From assembly GCA_949316235.1 (NCBI GenBank), contig OX438749.1, positions 17,562,414 through 17,626,413 of the forward strand: DNA of 64,000 nt, written 5' to 3'. Positions 1-13,900 of the stretch are shown one piece after another. The notes under the pieces are model-generated. The model was not told the DNA's origin and searched no databases. It saw only the letters and a program-made list of their open reading frames with translations. Position 1 is the stretch's first letter. Each line of letters opens with the position of its first letter. A program made the translations under genes and the position numbers. This DNA comes from Oegoconia quadripuncta (taxonomy: Eukaryota > Arthropoda > Insecta > Lepidoptera > Autostichidae).

Positions 1-2601
1 TCAAAAAGCTGAAAATGCAGGTATGTTGTACCGTCAAGGCAAGGCAAAGTGGCGAATCAGCATGTTGTACCCTTGTTGAATTTTATTCACGAGAAATCAA
101 AATACGATAACTAGGTATCATTTTCCTAATTTCCCACGTGTTAGTTTGGCCAAAAATAGAAATTTACACTTTTCTCAGTAATTTTGGCCTCAGTGGAGCA
201 CTGAGGCAACAACAACAACAACACCGTAAAATTTAGTTGTTGTGATGTAGGTGAGGTGTGTCTAGAGCTTTCTGTGTTTATAGAATGCTACTTGGCAACA
301 CCTATTTCAGTCCAAAAAAAGTTTTATTTGATCTAAAACTGTACAGATGTTTGCAAATGGATATTAGCTCTAGAAGATTATGTTGTTTAGCGGCCAAATG
401 GTCCCTAGTGACCCTGCATCCAATCCCAATGTTTGTGGGTTGGGTAAATGTTTGTGTGATCATTTAGTCCTGAATTGGTTATAGGTAAAAATGTGTTATT
501 TATTGTCAGGTTACTAAAAAATTACCAATTTGACATGTATCAGATTGACAAAACTACTGGTGACGATTAAATGGCAAAATTCGAAGAGTTGCTAAAAAAT
601 AAAGGATTGAATTGACAATTAACAACCATATGTAGCAGTAGAATTATATCCTTTGGGTAACAATAATATAGGTACCTACTTTTGTCCAAATCCAAGTCTT
701 AAACTAATTTTATCATTGTCACTATCAGTTACTTGAATTAAACTTTATATTCTGGTTTAGGCTTACAAAATTGTAAATTTGAATATCCTCGGCTACGTCA
801 TTATAAAAAGTCATAACATTGTTTCCTTGTTTAAAAACTAAAGCATTATGAATTCTTCACAAATTGAATTTTAACAGTTTTCTTAAATATTACAGAACAT
901 TTAGGTTAGTATTAGAATAGTTTTGGCATTGAATTTCTTTTGAGTGTTTTTTAAAGATATAATTATTTTTCACATAATATGTTCCCCACTTCAATGAGTA
1001 CCAACCAAGAAAAAAGAAGCTGCCAAATCAGTAGCATCAATATGCTACAATCCGACCGCTATTTAACCTCACTTCACAAATGGTTCAGTTCAGATAGTTC
1101 TTATGCTGACTATATTAATCCTGGGAGCCAAAAGTTTGATGCTATTCTGAAACCAAACTTGTAACAGAAGCCTGAGTGAAGGAGTGGCCAGTTTATAAGC
1201 TTTATTTTTTTTAGGCACATAATTTTGTTAACCAATTGAACTGTGAGCCGTCGGAGCTCAAGGAGAGATTCCTGACCTGCATGAAACAGCTTGATGAGTA
1301 CATGTACTTGGTTACTGACTTCAACCTTTCTGTTGCAAAACTTGGTAAGTAAACTAAACTAACTTTTTTAGGTTGATATTTTGTATTGACTTTAATAGCA
1401 AGATGGGGATTTACCAAAGATTAACAAAATGGTGATATAATTTATAATATACAGTTAAGTAAGAGCCAAAACTTGGCAGTTACCAAAATGACAATGGGTG
1501 GATAAGGTCCTCATTGCAAATAGTTCATAAATAAGTTCGGCAATTTCTAAGGGTTTATTGAATTGGTCATTCCACAAATTGGATATTTTATGATCGAATA
1601 CCGGAGATATAAAAGAAAGACTGAAAAATTTGAATGTCTACTGGAACGGCAGATTATAAAAGCGAGCGGTGATCTATACCTGATTACACTTCTTCATAAT
1701 TTCGTTAAATACTAATTGGTCAGGGTTCTTATATGCACTTTCATTTATATATTTCATTTCATTTCGCCTCCGTGGCTCAATGCAAACAACATTGGGTTTA
1801 CGATTCGGAGGTCGCGGGTTCGATCCCCAGCGGGGTACATGTTTAAGTACTCGGTTTGGTTGGTGGTAGGGCATTTTAAATGTCCGCCTGGCTAGCTACC
1901 ACCATCTTATCTAAATCTGCCCCCAAGCAGCAATGTTAATGACATTGTTGTGTTCCGGTTGTCAGAGATAAGATAGCCAGTCCCCCAAATGTATTGGGGT
2001 TTCCGGGTCAGTACGCTTCCACCTTCGACCTCATCTTCACTTAACATCAGGTGTGATTGAGGTCTTGTACGAACCCGTCGTGCATAAAAAAAAAAAAAAA
2101 TATAGAAAACGATGATAGCTATTTTGTTTTATGATGCCATTTTTGTTTAATGGACGCGGTTAATACGACTTTTGATATGACTTTTTCAACTTCAACATCA
2201 AAAACCAAGAATTCAACATCAAAAGAAAGACGCACACACCAAGGAGCCATACCACTCTCATTCATCCCATGTTCACCTTTTCACAGCCGACACAGGCAGC
2301 ATGGAGTATACGCCAGTGCTTGATACATCAAGTAAGGTGTTACCGGCTCCATTGCTCCCCTCTTACAACATCATCGACATGCTGTCAGAGCCGATGCCCT
2401 CTACCTCTATAGCATGCACAAATTTTTGCCCAATAGAGAAGCCACTACGGAATCGGGTTCCAAAGGAAGAACAAACACTGATAGCATTCTCAAGCTCCTC
2501 ATGTTCATCTGAAAGTGTTCCAAAAATTGACATGCTAGTGAAGAAAGAGAAAGAGGTTCAGTGCGAATTGGCTGCTGGAGTTAATAATATGAATCTGCGT
2601 G
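1..2601 (+). CDS. Tudor gene exons a-c: coiled coil and Ser-rich linker
   Basis: Exons 1-20 (ends before gtatgt), 1215-1344 (acceptor ttttttag, donor gtaagt) and 2287-2601 (acceptor ttcacag, donor gtgagt). Phases match: 0 between the first two, 1 after exons two and three. The second exon is helical and Glu/Lys-rich with two cysteines (LNCEPSELKERFLTCMKQ), a coiled-coil-like stretch as found after RING/B-box or RRM regions. The third exon is low-complexity, rich in Ser, Pro and Glu (SSSSCSSESVPK), and probably disordered. Whatever domain starts the protein is outside the window. Confidence 0.78.
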
Positions 2602-4948
2602 GTGAGTGGTGTATTTTTATGTATCCCCTGATGGTACAGACACTGCCCTCATATAACTGACCAGCCAACCTGTTTGCCAGTGCGGCGCTTACGACGTGTA
2701 GATTTAGAAATGTATAACAAACATTACACGAATAAACGTGTCAATGAAATTTGATCTTTAAGATAAATGCAAGCCGGTAGAAAATGGCTTGCTGTTAGAA
2801 TTGATATTCGATAGTATTAGTTAATTTCGCACAACTCCTTATGTGATAATTGGTGTATTGGTTCTGTGCTCAGAAAGAGAACGGTTCGGTCGTTGGTTCC
2901 AATCCGAGCTTTATTATAAAAAAATACATTTCTCTTTTTTGTATCTCTAATAGGTTTTTGTCGTCTTATCGTTATCATCATCTGATAAACTTGAAAATTA
3001 TTTTCCAACCGCACAATAGATTTCTTAAGGTAAATTTACAAAATATCGTTTGTTAATTTTTATTATAATATGCGTATTTGTAAGATTTCTATAAATTAAA
3101 ATAAACCACAAGATGACGTCGGTCATTATTGCGGAAAAATAACCTCACACTAGCGCCACCACGTGGAAGCAATATGAAACACTTTATTAAACAAGTTTCG
3201 TGGCTTTGATTGACAAAATATCGAGAGAATGGATATCTACTGTTTATATTTCATCAATATGCATGGTCAACATCTTTATATGAATGTGTCAAACAAAAAC
3301 AATATTTTGTGAATATCATGAGATTCGAACCTTCACCTGTGATTCGATATGTTGCTTTGCAAGCCTTTGAGCCAGCTGTTCGGCTGTAGGCTGCAGTGAA
3401 ATACTTAATCAATACTATTTTGTTGTGACGCTATTTACAATAAGTTAAGAAGGTGGGTATATGATAAAAGACGATATGCTCGAATGAAATGACTACTAAT
3501 ACAGTCAGTCCGTTCTATCAGTCTATTCACTCGCATTGACTACGCTTATCATATCTTTGTTTACTCTTCGAAGTTTTTTTTGATTTCGCAATACCGCAAT
3601 TAACGCATTTACTAAAATCAAAAATAATTGTTTTATATGAACAAAATGTTTCCACGGTAACATACACATAATTTCACATTTACTATAATCTTTGTTGCAT
3701 AAATGATAAATCTAAGTATTGCTGTGATCGATCTTATAGTTGGTTTATTAATTGCTCACAGAGAAATACGGTAAAGTTATGGCTTGAACGCTATGGCGAA
3801 ACAGGGGACTTGCAGCGTGAACGTCCCGGCCGAGCTCCGAAAATGTTTACGTTAGCCTCTATTCGTCACCAGGAGATCGTGGCTAGGCATACTAAATACA
3901 ACTTACACTAAATTCAGACAAAACTAAATATATAACTTTTGGAATACGAGATATTTCGCTTCCGCAACCGCATTCTTTTACTATTAGGATCCACTCGTGT
4001 TTGCCCCAACATGGATGTGATTGCCCTGCACTTGAAAACGTTCATCAAATGAAATACCTTGGCATATATCTTGATAGAAACTTAAATTTTAAAACACATA
4101 TTTCAATATTAACAACACGAATCAGAAAACTAATGTATATATTCAAAGCAATAAGACATATAGCCGAGTTCAAAATAATCAAAATAGTATATTATGCATT
4201 AGTACAATCAATTCTCACTTATTGTCTAACCTCATGGGGAGGAACCGCAAAAACAAACTTAAAACAACTTGAAATTTCACAAAGGACAATATTGAAAGTG
4301 GCTACTTCCCGCCCATATTTTTACCCTACTGCAGATTTATACAAAAACTGTCAAGTTCTATCGATAAGACAGCTATTTGTCCTTCAGACAGTATTAAAAC
4401 AACATCCAATAAATGAATACGATCCCACCCTTAAAGGAAAAAAGAGAAGATATGATATGGTATGCACGAGCCCAAAGTTTAGAACACAACTTTCTCACAG
4501 ATTTTTTTGTTTCTTGGGCCCATATTTATATAATAAATGTAATCGTATACTTAATATTTACCCCTTACAAAGAACAGAATGCAAGTTTATTTTAAATAAG
4601 TGGTTGCAGAATCTCGATTATGGACAAACTGAAAACTTAATTGTGCCCCTTACTTAATCGATTTTACCGTGTCCTTTTGTCTTTCTTATGCAACAGTGTC
4701 TGATTAGAATATATTTACTTACCTCACTTTCTCAATGTCATACATACATACATAAAATTTGGCAAATTAATGAAGTCCAAAATAATAGTGATTGTTAAAC
4801 ATAAAATAACGTCATACTTAACATGTTATAAGTATATGCCCATATGCACGCTTACACACACACACACACGCGCACACACACACACACACACACACTCACA
4901 CACACACACTCACACACACACTCACACACACACACTCACACACACACA

Positions 4949-4999
<51 letters not shown>

Positions 5000-7900
5000 C
5001 ACACCTAATGAATCATAAATTAGCCAAAATAAGTAGATTATTAATCTTACTTTATTTTTTTTTATTTATATATATATATATATATATTTTTGTTTTTTTT
5101 CTTTTATATCTCTCATTGTTATTTCTCCATAAAACTAACAAAGCAAGCAAACAACAATCTTCTATTGTCTTGAACCCACACCGGGAGGCGGAGGACCTGG
5201 TGACCTGTAGTACAGGGTCTACCTAGTACAGGCACCAGTCTCCACACACATATCGCAAACTTGTGAAACAAATAGTATATAAGTTAGCTTAAGTTTCGAT
5301 ATTTGTGGAGAAATCAATAAATAATTTTTCATTTCATTTTTCATACTGAGGATCCATTTTCGACAACGCGATCAACTGCTGTATTGCACGGAATAGCAAT
5401 GAAGACTGTAAGGAAACACTTACACATCGCAGGCTTTAAACCGTATCGACCAGCAAGGAAAATTCCTTTGTCATCCATTCACCGCCAGAATCGACTGAGG
5501 TTTGACTGGCAAAACAACGTTGTTATTTTCACCGACGAGAAAACGTTTAGATCAGATAAGGACGGCCGCAAGATTTTATGGCGTCGAAGAGGAGGGCGTT
5601 ATAATGAAATTAACATTCTGCCAAATAGACTAAGTGGTAGAATAACGTTGGGATATTGGGGGGAGATGAGTTCCATGGGACCTGGTGAATTAATTGAAGT
5701 GGGTGGTCGTTTCAATAGTGAATCATATTTAGAAGTTTTACGTGACGTAATGTTACCAACTGTGCGCATCCACTATCCGAACGAACACATTTATTTTGTC
5801 CAAGATAACTGTGCAGTGCATAGCGCTGGTATTGTGCGTGATTGGTTCTCAACAAAGAATAATCACAGTTATCGATTGGCCTGCCAAAAGTCCCGATTTA
5901 AACCCCATTGAAAATTTATGGGGTTTGATGACTCTCAATTGAGACTCATCCGATGTCAGATCTAGATGAAATCTAGATAATCTAGTGACTTCCACATGGG
6001 ATTCATTACGTGGTAAAGATGTTTGTTGGACAATGGTTACCGAAATGAGAGGCCGCTTGCAGCAAGTTATTGATCGTGAAGGTGGCTCGTTACGCTATTG
6101 ACCAATGTAAATCTATGCTATTCAAAAATGTTGTATATTCTTTGTTCGGTGACTGTAAAGTATAACTGTGGAATTATCTGTGCGAACAGGTTAAATCCAA
6201 AAAAAATGTAAAGTGTTAGTGATGTTTAATGTTATTCACATAGCAAGTTTATTCACTACACTTTTTTAAGCGGTCTGTCTATATCGAATATTAAAATTTC
6301 TCAAATAATTAAAACATTGTTAGCACATAAGCTAAAAATAATAATAAGTAGTGTTGGTATGGAATTAATGCATTCTTTCGTTGATTGGGTTGGATTTAGA
6401 AATAAGTTTACCTACTCAGTCTGGAGAAAGTAATAACCTGGAGGAAAAAACTGTTTAATGTTTTGAAAACTGGTCATCCCACATTCTACTCCTACTACAA
6501 TTAATTAAATTAAAACCCCAGTCGAATAAACTTGATTCTAAATACAACACGAGCTGCTCATACAAATATATGATGTAACAATGTCTTGTAAATACGTAGG
6601 TATTATAAAGACGGATTAAGATGTGTTCTTGTGTGACAAGGTTATTATTATACTATAGTAAATAAATTTTAACATATGTAATTGTTTTTTACTTTCTAAC
6701 AAATATATCACAGAGCAGCAGATTCCGCAGAACACAATTTGTTCCGAACAATAAATATAATTTCCGGACACCGTTATGCGTCTTTTTCAATGCAATGATT
6801 TATCTGATTAACACAACAAATATAAAAAAAGTTGATGATACTAGTAGGATTCGATCTTTGATTCACTAGTTACAGACCACAATCCTAACCACTACGCCAT
6901 AACAGTTATGACAGGTGCGTTGAAATTACCGATCTATTTCTGAAGTTGACTGGCTTATTATAATCTCTCAGAACCAAAACGTCGGCATTGACTTAGAAAA
7001 TTTTGCAAGCTGGTCAGTTATATAAGGGCACTCTCTGTACACTGTATCATATAAAAAAATTTTAAAATCCCGACTGTGGTGCAAAAAAATTTAAAGATAT
7101 ACAATTTGGCACCACAAATCCACTATTTTGCCTTTTGGAAATTTTGATATAGATTAAAGACGAATATAACAACGTATCCCTCATCAAAATCAGTTCAGCC
7201 GTTTAGTAATTACGAGGTAACATGGGGGCTGACTTACTGTATGTACAGGTCAAACGCATAACCCTACCTTTTGGCCTCGATGCAGTCGAGTAAAAAGAAA
7301 GAATTACGTATCAATATTGATCCATGTTTTGGCCAATAGGCTCTGTAGGAGTGCTGTCAGTCTGTATAAATTTGTTGGATTGTCCATTGCAAAAAGAGAG
7401 TGAGGTGTAAAAAGGCGAATGTATCAATGAGGCTGGTATAGTCACCCAGGGTGTACAAAAGCCTCAAATAAAAACAAGATTTAAAAAAAAAAAAGAATAT
7501 TGATCCACCAATGTTCTAAACATTGACATCGAATAACATATGTATATAATATAAAATAAACAATGTACCTATACATTTCGAATCAATAACCTCCTCCTTT
7601 TCGTTCAAGTCAGTTAAATAGAAATACAATATCTTTCTAGATTCAACCTCGCCGGAGTTGTCGGTACCAGCCATAGAGGTGTGCAACCTCCCCGCGCAGG
7701 TTTTGCTTGAAACGGACCGCATGTATGACGCCCTCATCATGAACTCAGATGGAGTCTCCTTCTGGGTGATCACAGACAAGACAGAGGAAGTGTTCAGGTT
7801 AGATAATTGACGACTTTTCAGTACCTTAACTGGGCAATTATGGTTAAGAATTATTATCGTTAACAGTTAAGAATATATCGTGAATATTGACCAATTAGAA

Positions 7901-10900
7901 AGCATCAAATTCACTTGACAACCAATCACCTTATAGTATAAGATCCGGCCATAGAAATATATACCCTCATCTGTTATTCGACTATAACAAAATTATTATG
8001 TTAGTTAATGAATATATTAATACATTGAAAATGGGTTGCCTAGCTAAATCGCGGGCCAAACGGTTAATTAATGTAAATCCAAATTAATTGTTTTTCAATT
8101 AACTTCCCCGATTTGTTATTTATAAAAATCGACCATTATCTGAAAGAACATAACATAAGGAACTGGAAAAATATAGGTTGCCTACTTTCCCTTCAGCCTA
8201 ACTATGGAGTTGTCATGTATAAACATGCGAGCAAGCGTTATTAATATACCCTCATCAGTTATTTAATTGATTTTTTTTTAAATTAAACGTTATTTTATTC
8301 TCTTTCTAACAGTATAAGGTTGCCTCAGTAAAAGTTTGTCACATGCACGGTTGCTGTGATTTTAGATGCGTCGTACAAGCGAGCTACATTGAATAAATAC
8401 TGGATTTAAGTCAGATTAAATATTAAAAATGGTATCAAATACTTTTCACTCACATATTTATTTAATAACAATACATAATAAGTAAGTAAGTAAGTAGTAA
8501 GTGACCTTTCGCATATAACTGTCACTTCGCAAACTAATAATTTATTTAATAATATTGCAAAAGCAGTTTATGGTGTTTAAAGTTAATAGAAATAAGTCAT
8601 TACTAGCCGGACTCATCATACTATGGAGAGGAGTAGAAAGACTCTCTGTTATTAATAAACAAACGGTTTTGTTTACCAACAATAATCAGCAGTTCGGTGT
8701 GTCAGTTGCTTTGACAAGTCGCCCGTGGTGGTATCCAAGACGACCGGCAGGATTTTCGCTATGGAAACGATGGATTGTCAGCAATTTTTAGCTGAGAAAT
8801 AACTGCGCGCGCATCATCATTTTGTTGTCGTGTCAAAAATGATGGAGATTGACAATTTTTATTGTGATTTTTTCTGTTGTGTTTTTAGTTGTTGTTTATT
8901 TTAAGCTTTTTTAATATTATATATCGTAGCTTTTTTGATGTCCTCATCAAGGACTGGTTCTCAGGATGTGCTGCGGGAGTGCTCCATTTGTGCCGACAGC
9001 AAATTATATAAGGGCCATCGCGGCCTTTCTATCCATAAAAGCAGAGTTCATATTCCACGTATAGATCCGATTCCGTCAAAAACAGCCGATAAAGTTGCTT
9101 GTTGCTCTACCTCTGCAGTAGGAGCATCCTCCAGCATCACATCCTTGTCGAGAAAGCTCTCTCACCTGAAATCTTGTACTAAAGTTCCGAAGAGGATTCC
9201 AAAAGGAGCGCGTGCGACCGTTGCCCGTAGCCTGGCTGAGTGCATATCAAAGGTATATTCTGCAAATTCTCGGGATGTTTGGGAAGAATTATTTACATTT
9301 GTTTTTAGGAACCTTCATATTCCGACAGTCAAAACTGATCGAAACTTAACTTCTATTATTAAAAACAATATTCTACACCCACACCTTCCTTGTGACGATT
9401 CTCTTACTTTAAATAATTCCAGTAGTACCAAACAAAAAATCAGAATTATTGAAAATAAAATTTCAGATGGCAATATCAAAGGTGCTGCGAAACTTCTTTT
9501 CTCCAATGATACCTTAGCTATGCACTCCCCTGAGGTACTGGCAGCTCTCGGCGATAAACACCCCGTCCCTTCTACATCAACAATACTCCCCGACCCACCT
9601 AGTAATTCGCTTCAGCCATTGCAAATATCTGCTGAATATGCTGAATATGCTGAATATGAAAATGCTGAAATGGCTCAGCGGGTGGTTTAGACGGCATTAG
9701 TCCACAGCATCTGAAAGACTTAACCGGGCCTCGTGTGGGTGACGCTGGAGTCGCTTTGGTTAAGGAATTGACTTGCTTAATAAATTTTATGCTTGCAGGG
9801 AAAGTATGTGCTGATGTCACCCCAATTTTATATGGTGCAAATCTGGTCGCCCTTAAGAAAAAAGACGGGGGTATTCGGCCCATCGCCGTGGGCAGTACTT
9901 TACGTCGTTTGGCTTCAAAGCTGTGCTGTCGGGAATTCAACACGCGATTGTCGGAAAATTTCAACCCGAAACAGCTAGGCTTTGGCGTCAGAGGCGGCTG
10001 TGAGGCTGCTGTACACTCAGCCAGGACCTATTTGGCCAATCAAAATTATGATGTGTTTATTAAAATTGACGTCAAAAATGCTTTCAATTCGGTTGACAGG
10101 GGTACCCTCCTAAGAGAAATTCTAAAAGAAATACCAGAAATTTATAAATATTTGTGGCAATGTTATGGTACACCTTCAAAATTGATGTTTGGCGATAATG
10201 AAATTTCATCCTGCGTAGGCTGCCAACAAGGGGATCCGCTTGGGCCCGCTATTTTCAGTTTAGCCATCAATCCTATCATTTCCAGTTTAACTTCATCTTT
10301 TAACCTTTGGTATTTAGATGATGGTTCTCTTGCAGGCAAAGCTTCAAGTGTTCTCAGCGACCTTGAAAACATAATTCGTCGTTTTTCGGAAATAGGTTTG
10401 ACATTAAATTTTAATAAGTGTGAGATCTATATTTCCGATTCAATTTACTCTCAGGATAAATCAGATATAATCAACCGTTTCAATATCCTTACTCCTAATA
10501 TTTCAGTTCTCACACGTGACACGCTCACTTTGCTGGGAGCACCTATTTTTGATGACGCTGTTCCCTCCGTCCTAAATTCAAAATTAAATAATTTTCACAA
10601 CACTTCGAAACTTCTTTTTGAAATAAAACCCCATATGGCAATATTTGTTCTTCGTTTATGTCTCTTTTCTTCTAAATTCTTGTACTTGATCCGCTGTAGC
10701 CCCGTTTGGAAATTTAATGATATAATGCTTGACATTGATTGTGTTTTGAAGGAATCAGTATGCAAAATTTTAAATGTACAGTTAACTTCGTCGTCATGGG
10801 CCCAGGCGGTTCTTCCTGTAAAATACGGAGGTTTGGGCATTCGAACAATTTCAGAGTTGGCACTACCGGGCTTTATCTCCTCCATCCACAGCACTTCTAC

Positions 10901-13900
10901 CCTCATCAGCAAGATTCTCAACGTTTCTAATCTTGCTGACTTGCGGGTGTCGGGCTTGCTGGAGGCGGAGTCAGCTTGGTGTGTTGCTAATCCTCATGGG
11001 AGTATGCCTATTGAAAAGGGTTTTCAGAGTGCTTGGGATTCAGTTTCTATTAAGTCTAAGCATTCTGCCCTAATCCAGCATTGTCCAAACCCCTCGGAAA
11101 TTGCTAGATTGTTGGCAGTCTCCGAGAAGGAATCCGGGCATTGGTTGCACGCGTTACCTTCTGTCAATTTAGGGACGGTATTGGACCCCAGTTCACTACG
11201 TATTGCTGTTTGCCTTAGGCTCGGGGCCAATGTTTGTTCAACGCATCGTTGCATTTGTGGCCAGCAAGTGGACAATCTTGGTCGTCATGGCCTTTCGTGC
11301 TCCAGAAGTGCCGGTCGTGTATTTAGGCACTGTACCCTCAATGACCTCATTCGTCGGTCTCTTGCTTCTGCCTCAGTTCCCTCAACACTGGAACCCTCGG
11401 GAATGTCATCTGTGGATGGCAAGAGACCTGACGGTTGCACTCTGGTGCCTTGGCGACTCGGCCGCTCTCTGGTATGGGATGCCACATGTGTTGACACCTT
11501 GGCCCCGTCTTACGTGCAGAGCTCTGCCCGCAAGCCTGGTGCTGCTGCCGATCTTGCCCAGATAGCAAAGTGCCGCAAATACGCATTTCTATCTGCTAAT
11601 TATGAGTTTGCGGCACTTGCCTTCGAGACTCTGGGCCCCTGGTCTTCAGACACCAAAAAATTCGTAAAGGCGGTGTCTGATAAGCTAATTGCGGCATCAG
11701 GTGATATAAGGGCGGGCTCTTTTTTCGCTCAAAGATTAAGCCTAGCTATTCAGCGGGGCAATGCAGCCAGTGTGTTGGGGACAATGCCCCAGGTGGGAGA
11801 GCTGGACGCGATACATTTTTTGTAATTATGTAAATATTATGTTATTTCTATTGTAAACTATTTGAAATTTACTCGTTTATACATATCACTTCTTCTTTTT
11901 CACTTCACTCTTCAAAAATACATAATTATAATTACATAAAAATTAGAAAATTTTTTTGTTTACATATTTTGATTCATGAATAGCAAAAATATTTTTTAAT
12001 ATCTATTAAAAAATTATATAAAATTTTTTCTTTCTCCAAGTCGCTACAGGTTTAGTGTAATAAAATATTATGACCAAATTATTTCTTTTAACATTTAGTA
12101 ACAATATTGGTTCACTATATGCATTTGTTTAGTCACTCTCGTCCTTTACTCATGTCAGATGACCTGAATATTTTCTCTAAAAAGGCAGCAGTAAGATGTA
12201 ATGCACTCTCTTGATGCCTCCGATTCACCTTTCAACATAGTGAAGCTCAAACTGATAGGGTCATCTTATCTCTATTTGCACGAAGGTGGGTTTGAGTTGA
12301 TTCAATTCATTTCGTTACGAAAGTTTGAGAGATTATTTAATTCGAGGTAGAATAAACCACGCATTGGTGTCGATTCGGATGTACACCGACTAAACTAAAA
12401 CTAGTTTTAAAGTAGTACTGTCTCTTTCTTCCTGGAATAGTACGATGCGACGGCACCACGCCAAAACTGGTTTTAGTTTCGTTGGTGTACATCCGAATCG
12501 ACACCATTGTTGCTTGTAATACAACACTACAGAACTAAATAGTCATGAGTTGGCCACGAAAGGTTTTAAATCGATACAAGAAATTAAATGGAAAAAAAAG
12601 AATGAATTGTTTAGTGCACAATTTACGTCAATTCAATGTGGCTTCATGCAACAAATGCACGTTGTGTCAATCTAAGTCCTGAAGATTGTGGTTGGTTTTT
12701 GGATGGCTACTTGAAGCCAACGTGGTTTGAAGGGGACCCAACGCCCTTACAAGTGGAGGATATAGTCACCGAATCAAAAGAAGATAACGATGAAGAATTC
12801 GATTTTGATATCAGTACTTCTGACGAATCAGAAGCAGAATAAGTTTTTAAAAAAATATTTTATTGGAAAATTTTTATATAATTTTTTAATAGATATTAAA
12901 AAATATTTTTGCTATTCATGAATCAAAATATGTAAACAAAAAAATTTTCTAATTTTTATGTAATTATAATCATGTATTGTTATTAAATAAATATGTGAGT
13001 GAAAAGTATTTGATACCATTTTTAATATTTAATCTGACTTAAATCCAATATTTATTCAATGTAGCTCGCTTGTACGACGCATCTAAAATCACAGCAACCG
13101 TGCATGTGACAAACTTTTACTGAGGCAACCTTATACTGTTAGAAAGAGAATAAAATAACGTTTAATTTAAAAAAAAATCAATTAAATAACTGATGAGGGT
13201 ATATTAATAACGCTTGCTCGCATGTTTATACATGACAACTCCATAGTTAGGCTGAAGGGAAAGTAGGCAACCTATATTTTTCCAGTTCCTTATGTTATGT
13301 TCTTTCAGATAATGGTCGATTTTTATAAATAACAAATCGGGGAAGTTAATTGAAAAACAATTAATTTGGATTTACATTAATTAACCGTTTGGCCCGCGAT
13401 TTAGCTAGGCAACCCATTTTCAATGTATTAATATATTCATTAACTAACATAATAATTTTGTTATAGTCGAATAACAGATGAGGGTATATATTTCTATGGC
13501 CGGATCTTATACTATTAAGCCATATTGAACAGCCACTGAAACTACCTATTTAAGGCCCATATTTGAAAATGTTGCTCAAGCGTAGATCTGCGCTTGAGCA
13601 TAGTTAGAAAGAGATGCCGCTATACAAGAACATGAAGCTGTTCCTTTGTAACTGTCTTCAAGTGGAGATCTCTGCTTGAGTAACATTCTGTAATATGGGC
13701 CTAAAACAACAGTGGATAGTGACCATGCCTCCGAGATCACCGGTTGTGTATTCGAATCCCGCTAGGAGAACTGTTTGTGGGTTAGATACGAACATTTATA
13801 CCCAAGTCATGGATGTTGATGTTGTTTAATCTTTAGCCAGTATCCTTAACGCAGATGTTGCTAGTTTGACTCTAGAAGTGTATTTAATTGAATACATACA

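Larger units (their letters stand above)
3894..5343 (+). mobile_element. 5'-truncated CR1/jockey-type LINE inserted in the Tc1 element
   Basis: The direct repeat catact lies on both sides (3888-3893 and at 5342). The Tc1 reading resumes at once after the right copy. The insert carries an RT C-terminal ORF, CA and AT microsatellites, and a short 3' end with AATAAA and a ttcattt-type tail. Confidence 0.75.
3502..6155 (+). mobile_element. Tc1-like DNA transposon, split by a LINE
   Basis: Ends are CAGTCA... and ...TGACTG with a TA duplicate on each side (3500-3501 and 6156-6157). Transposase remains lie on both sides of a LINE insertion (3894-5343). The element is dead because of the insertion and frameshifts. 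Confidence 0.8.
8480..11916 (+). mobile_element. Non-LTR retrotransposon with C2H2 finger, RT and C-terminal nuclease-like domain
   Basis: A 3437-bp insert flanked by the 10-bp duplicate aatacataat (8470-8479 and 11917-11926), sitting inside a transposon repeat. It starts with a GTAA repeat, has a 450-bp leader, and codes for about 960 residues with one frameshift. It has no poly(A). The absence of an AP-endonuclease domain and the N-terminal finger point to an early-branching, R2-like architecture. Confidence 0.82.
7934..13514. mobile_element. DNA transposon with about 650-bp terminal inverted repeats, carrying nested insertions
   Basis: The ends match exactly as inverted copies (TAGTATAAGATCC at 7934, its complement ending at 13514) with TTA on each side (7931-7933 and 13515-13517). 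The left repeat is 7934-8479 plus 11917-about 12026, split by a retrotransposon. The right repeat is about 12868-13514. Without the insert the element is about 2.1 kb. The 3-bp TTA duplicate fits PIF/Harbinger, but no DDE transposase is left, so the superfamily is open. Confidence 0.82.

Noticed and set aside
1766..1840. tRNA gene candidate
   Set aside because: Same reasoning: a tRNA-derived SINE head followed by the family body and poly(A).
4770..5018. 82-codon ORF of repeated Thr-His
   Set aside because: It is the (CA)n microsatellite read as protein.
11024..11586. Several frames overlapping the RT ORF on both strands
   Set aside because: Shadows of the RT/nuclease coding sequence; only the 9669-11825 frame carries motifs.
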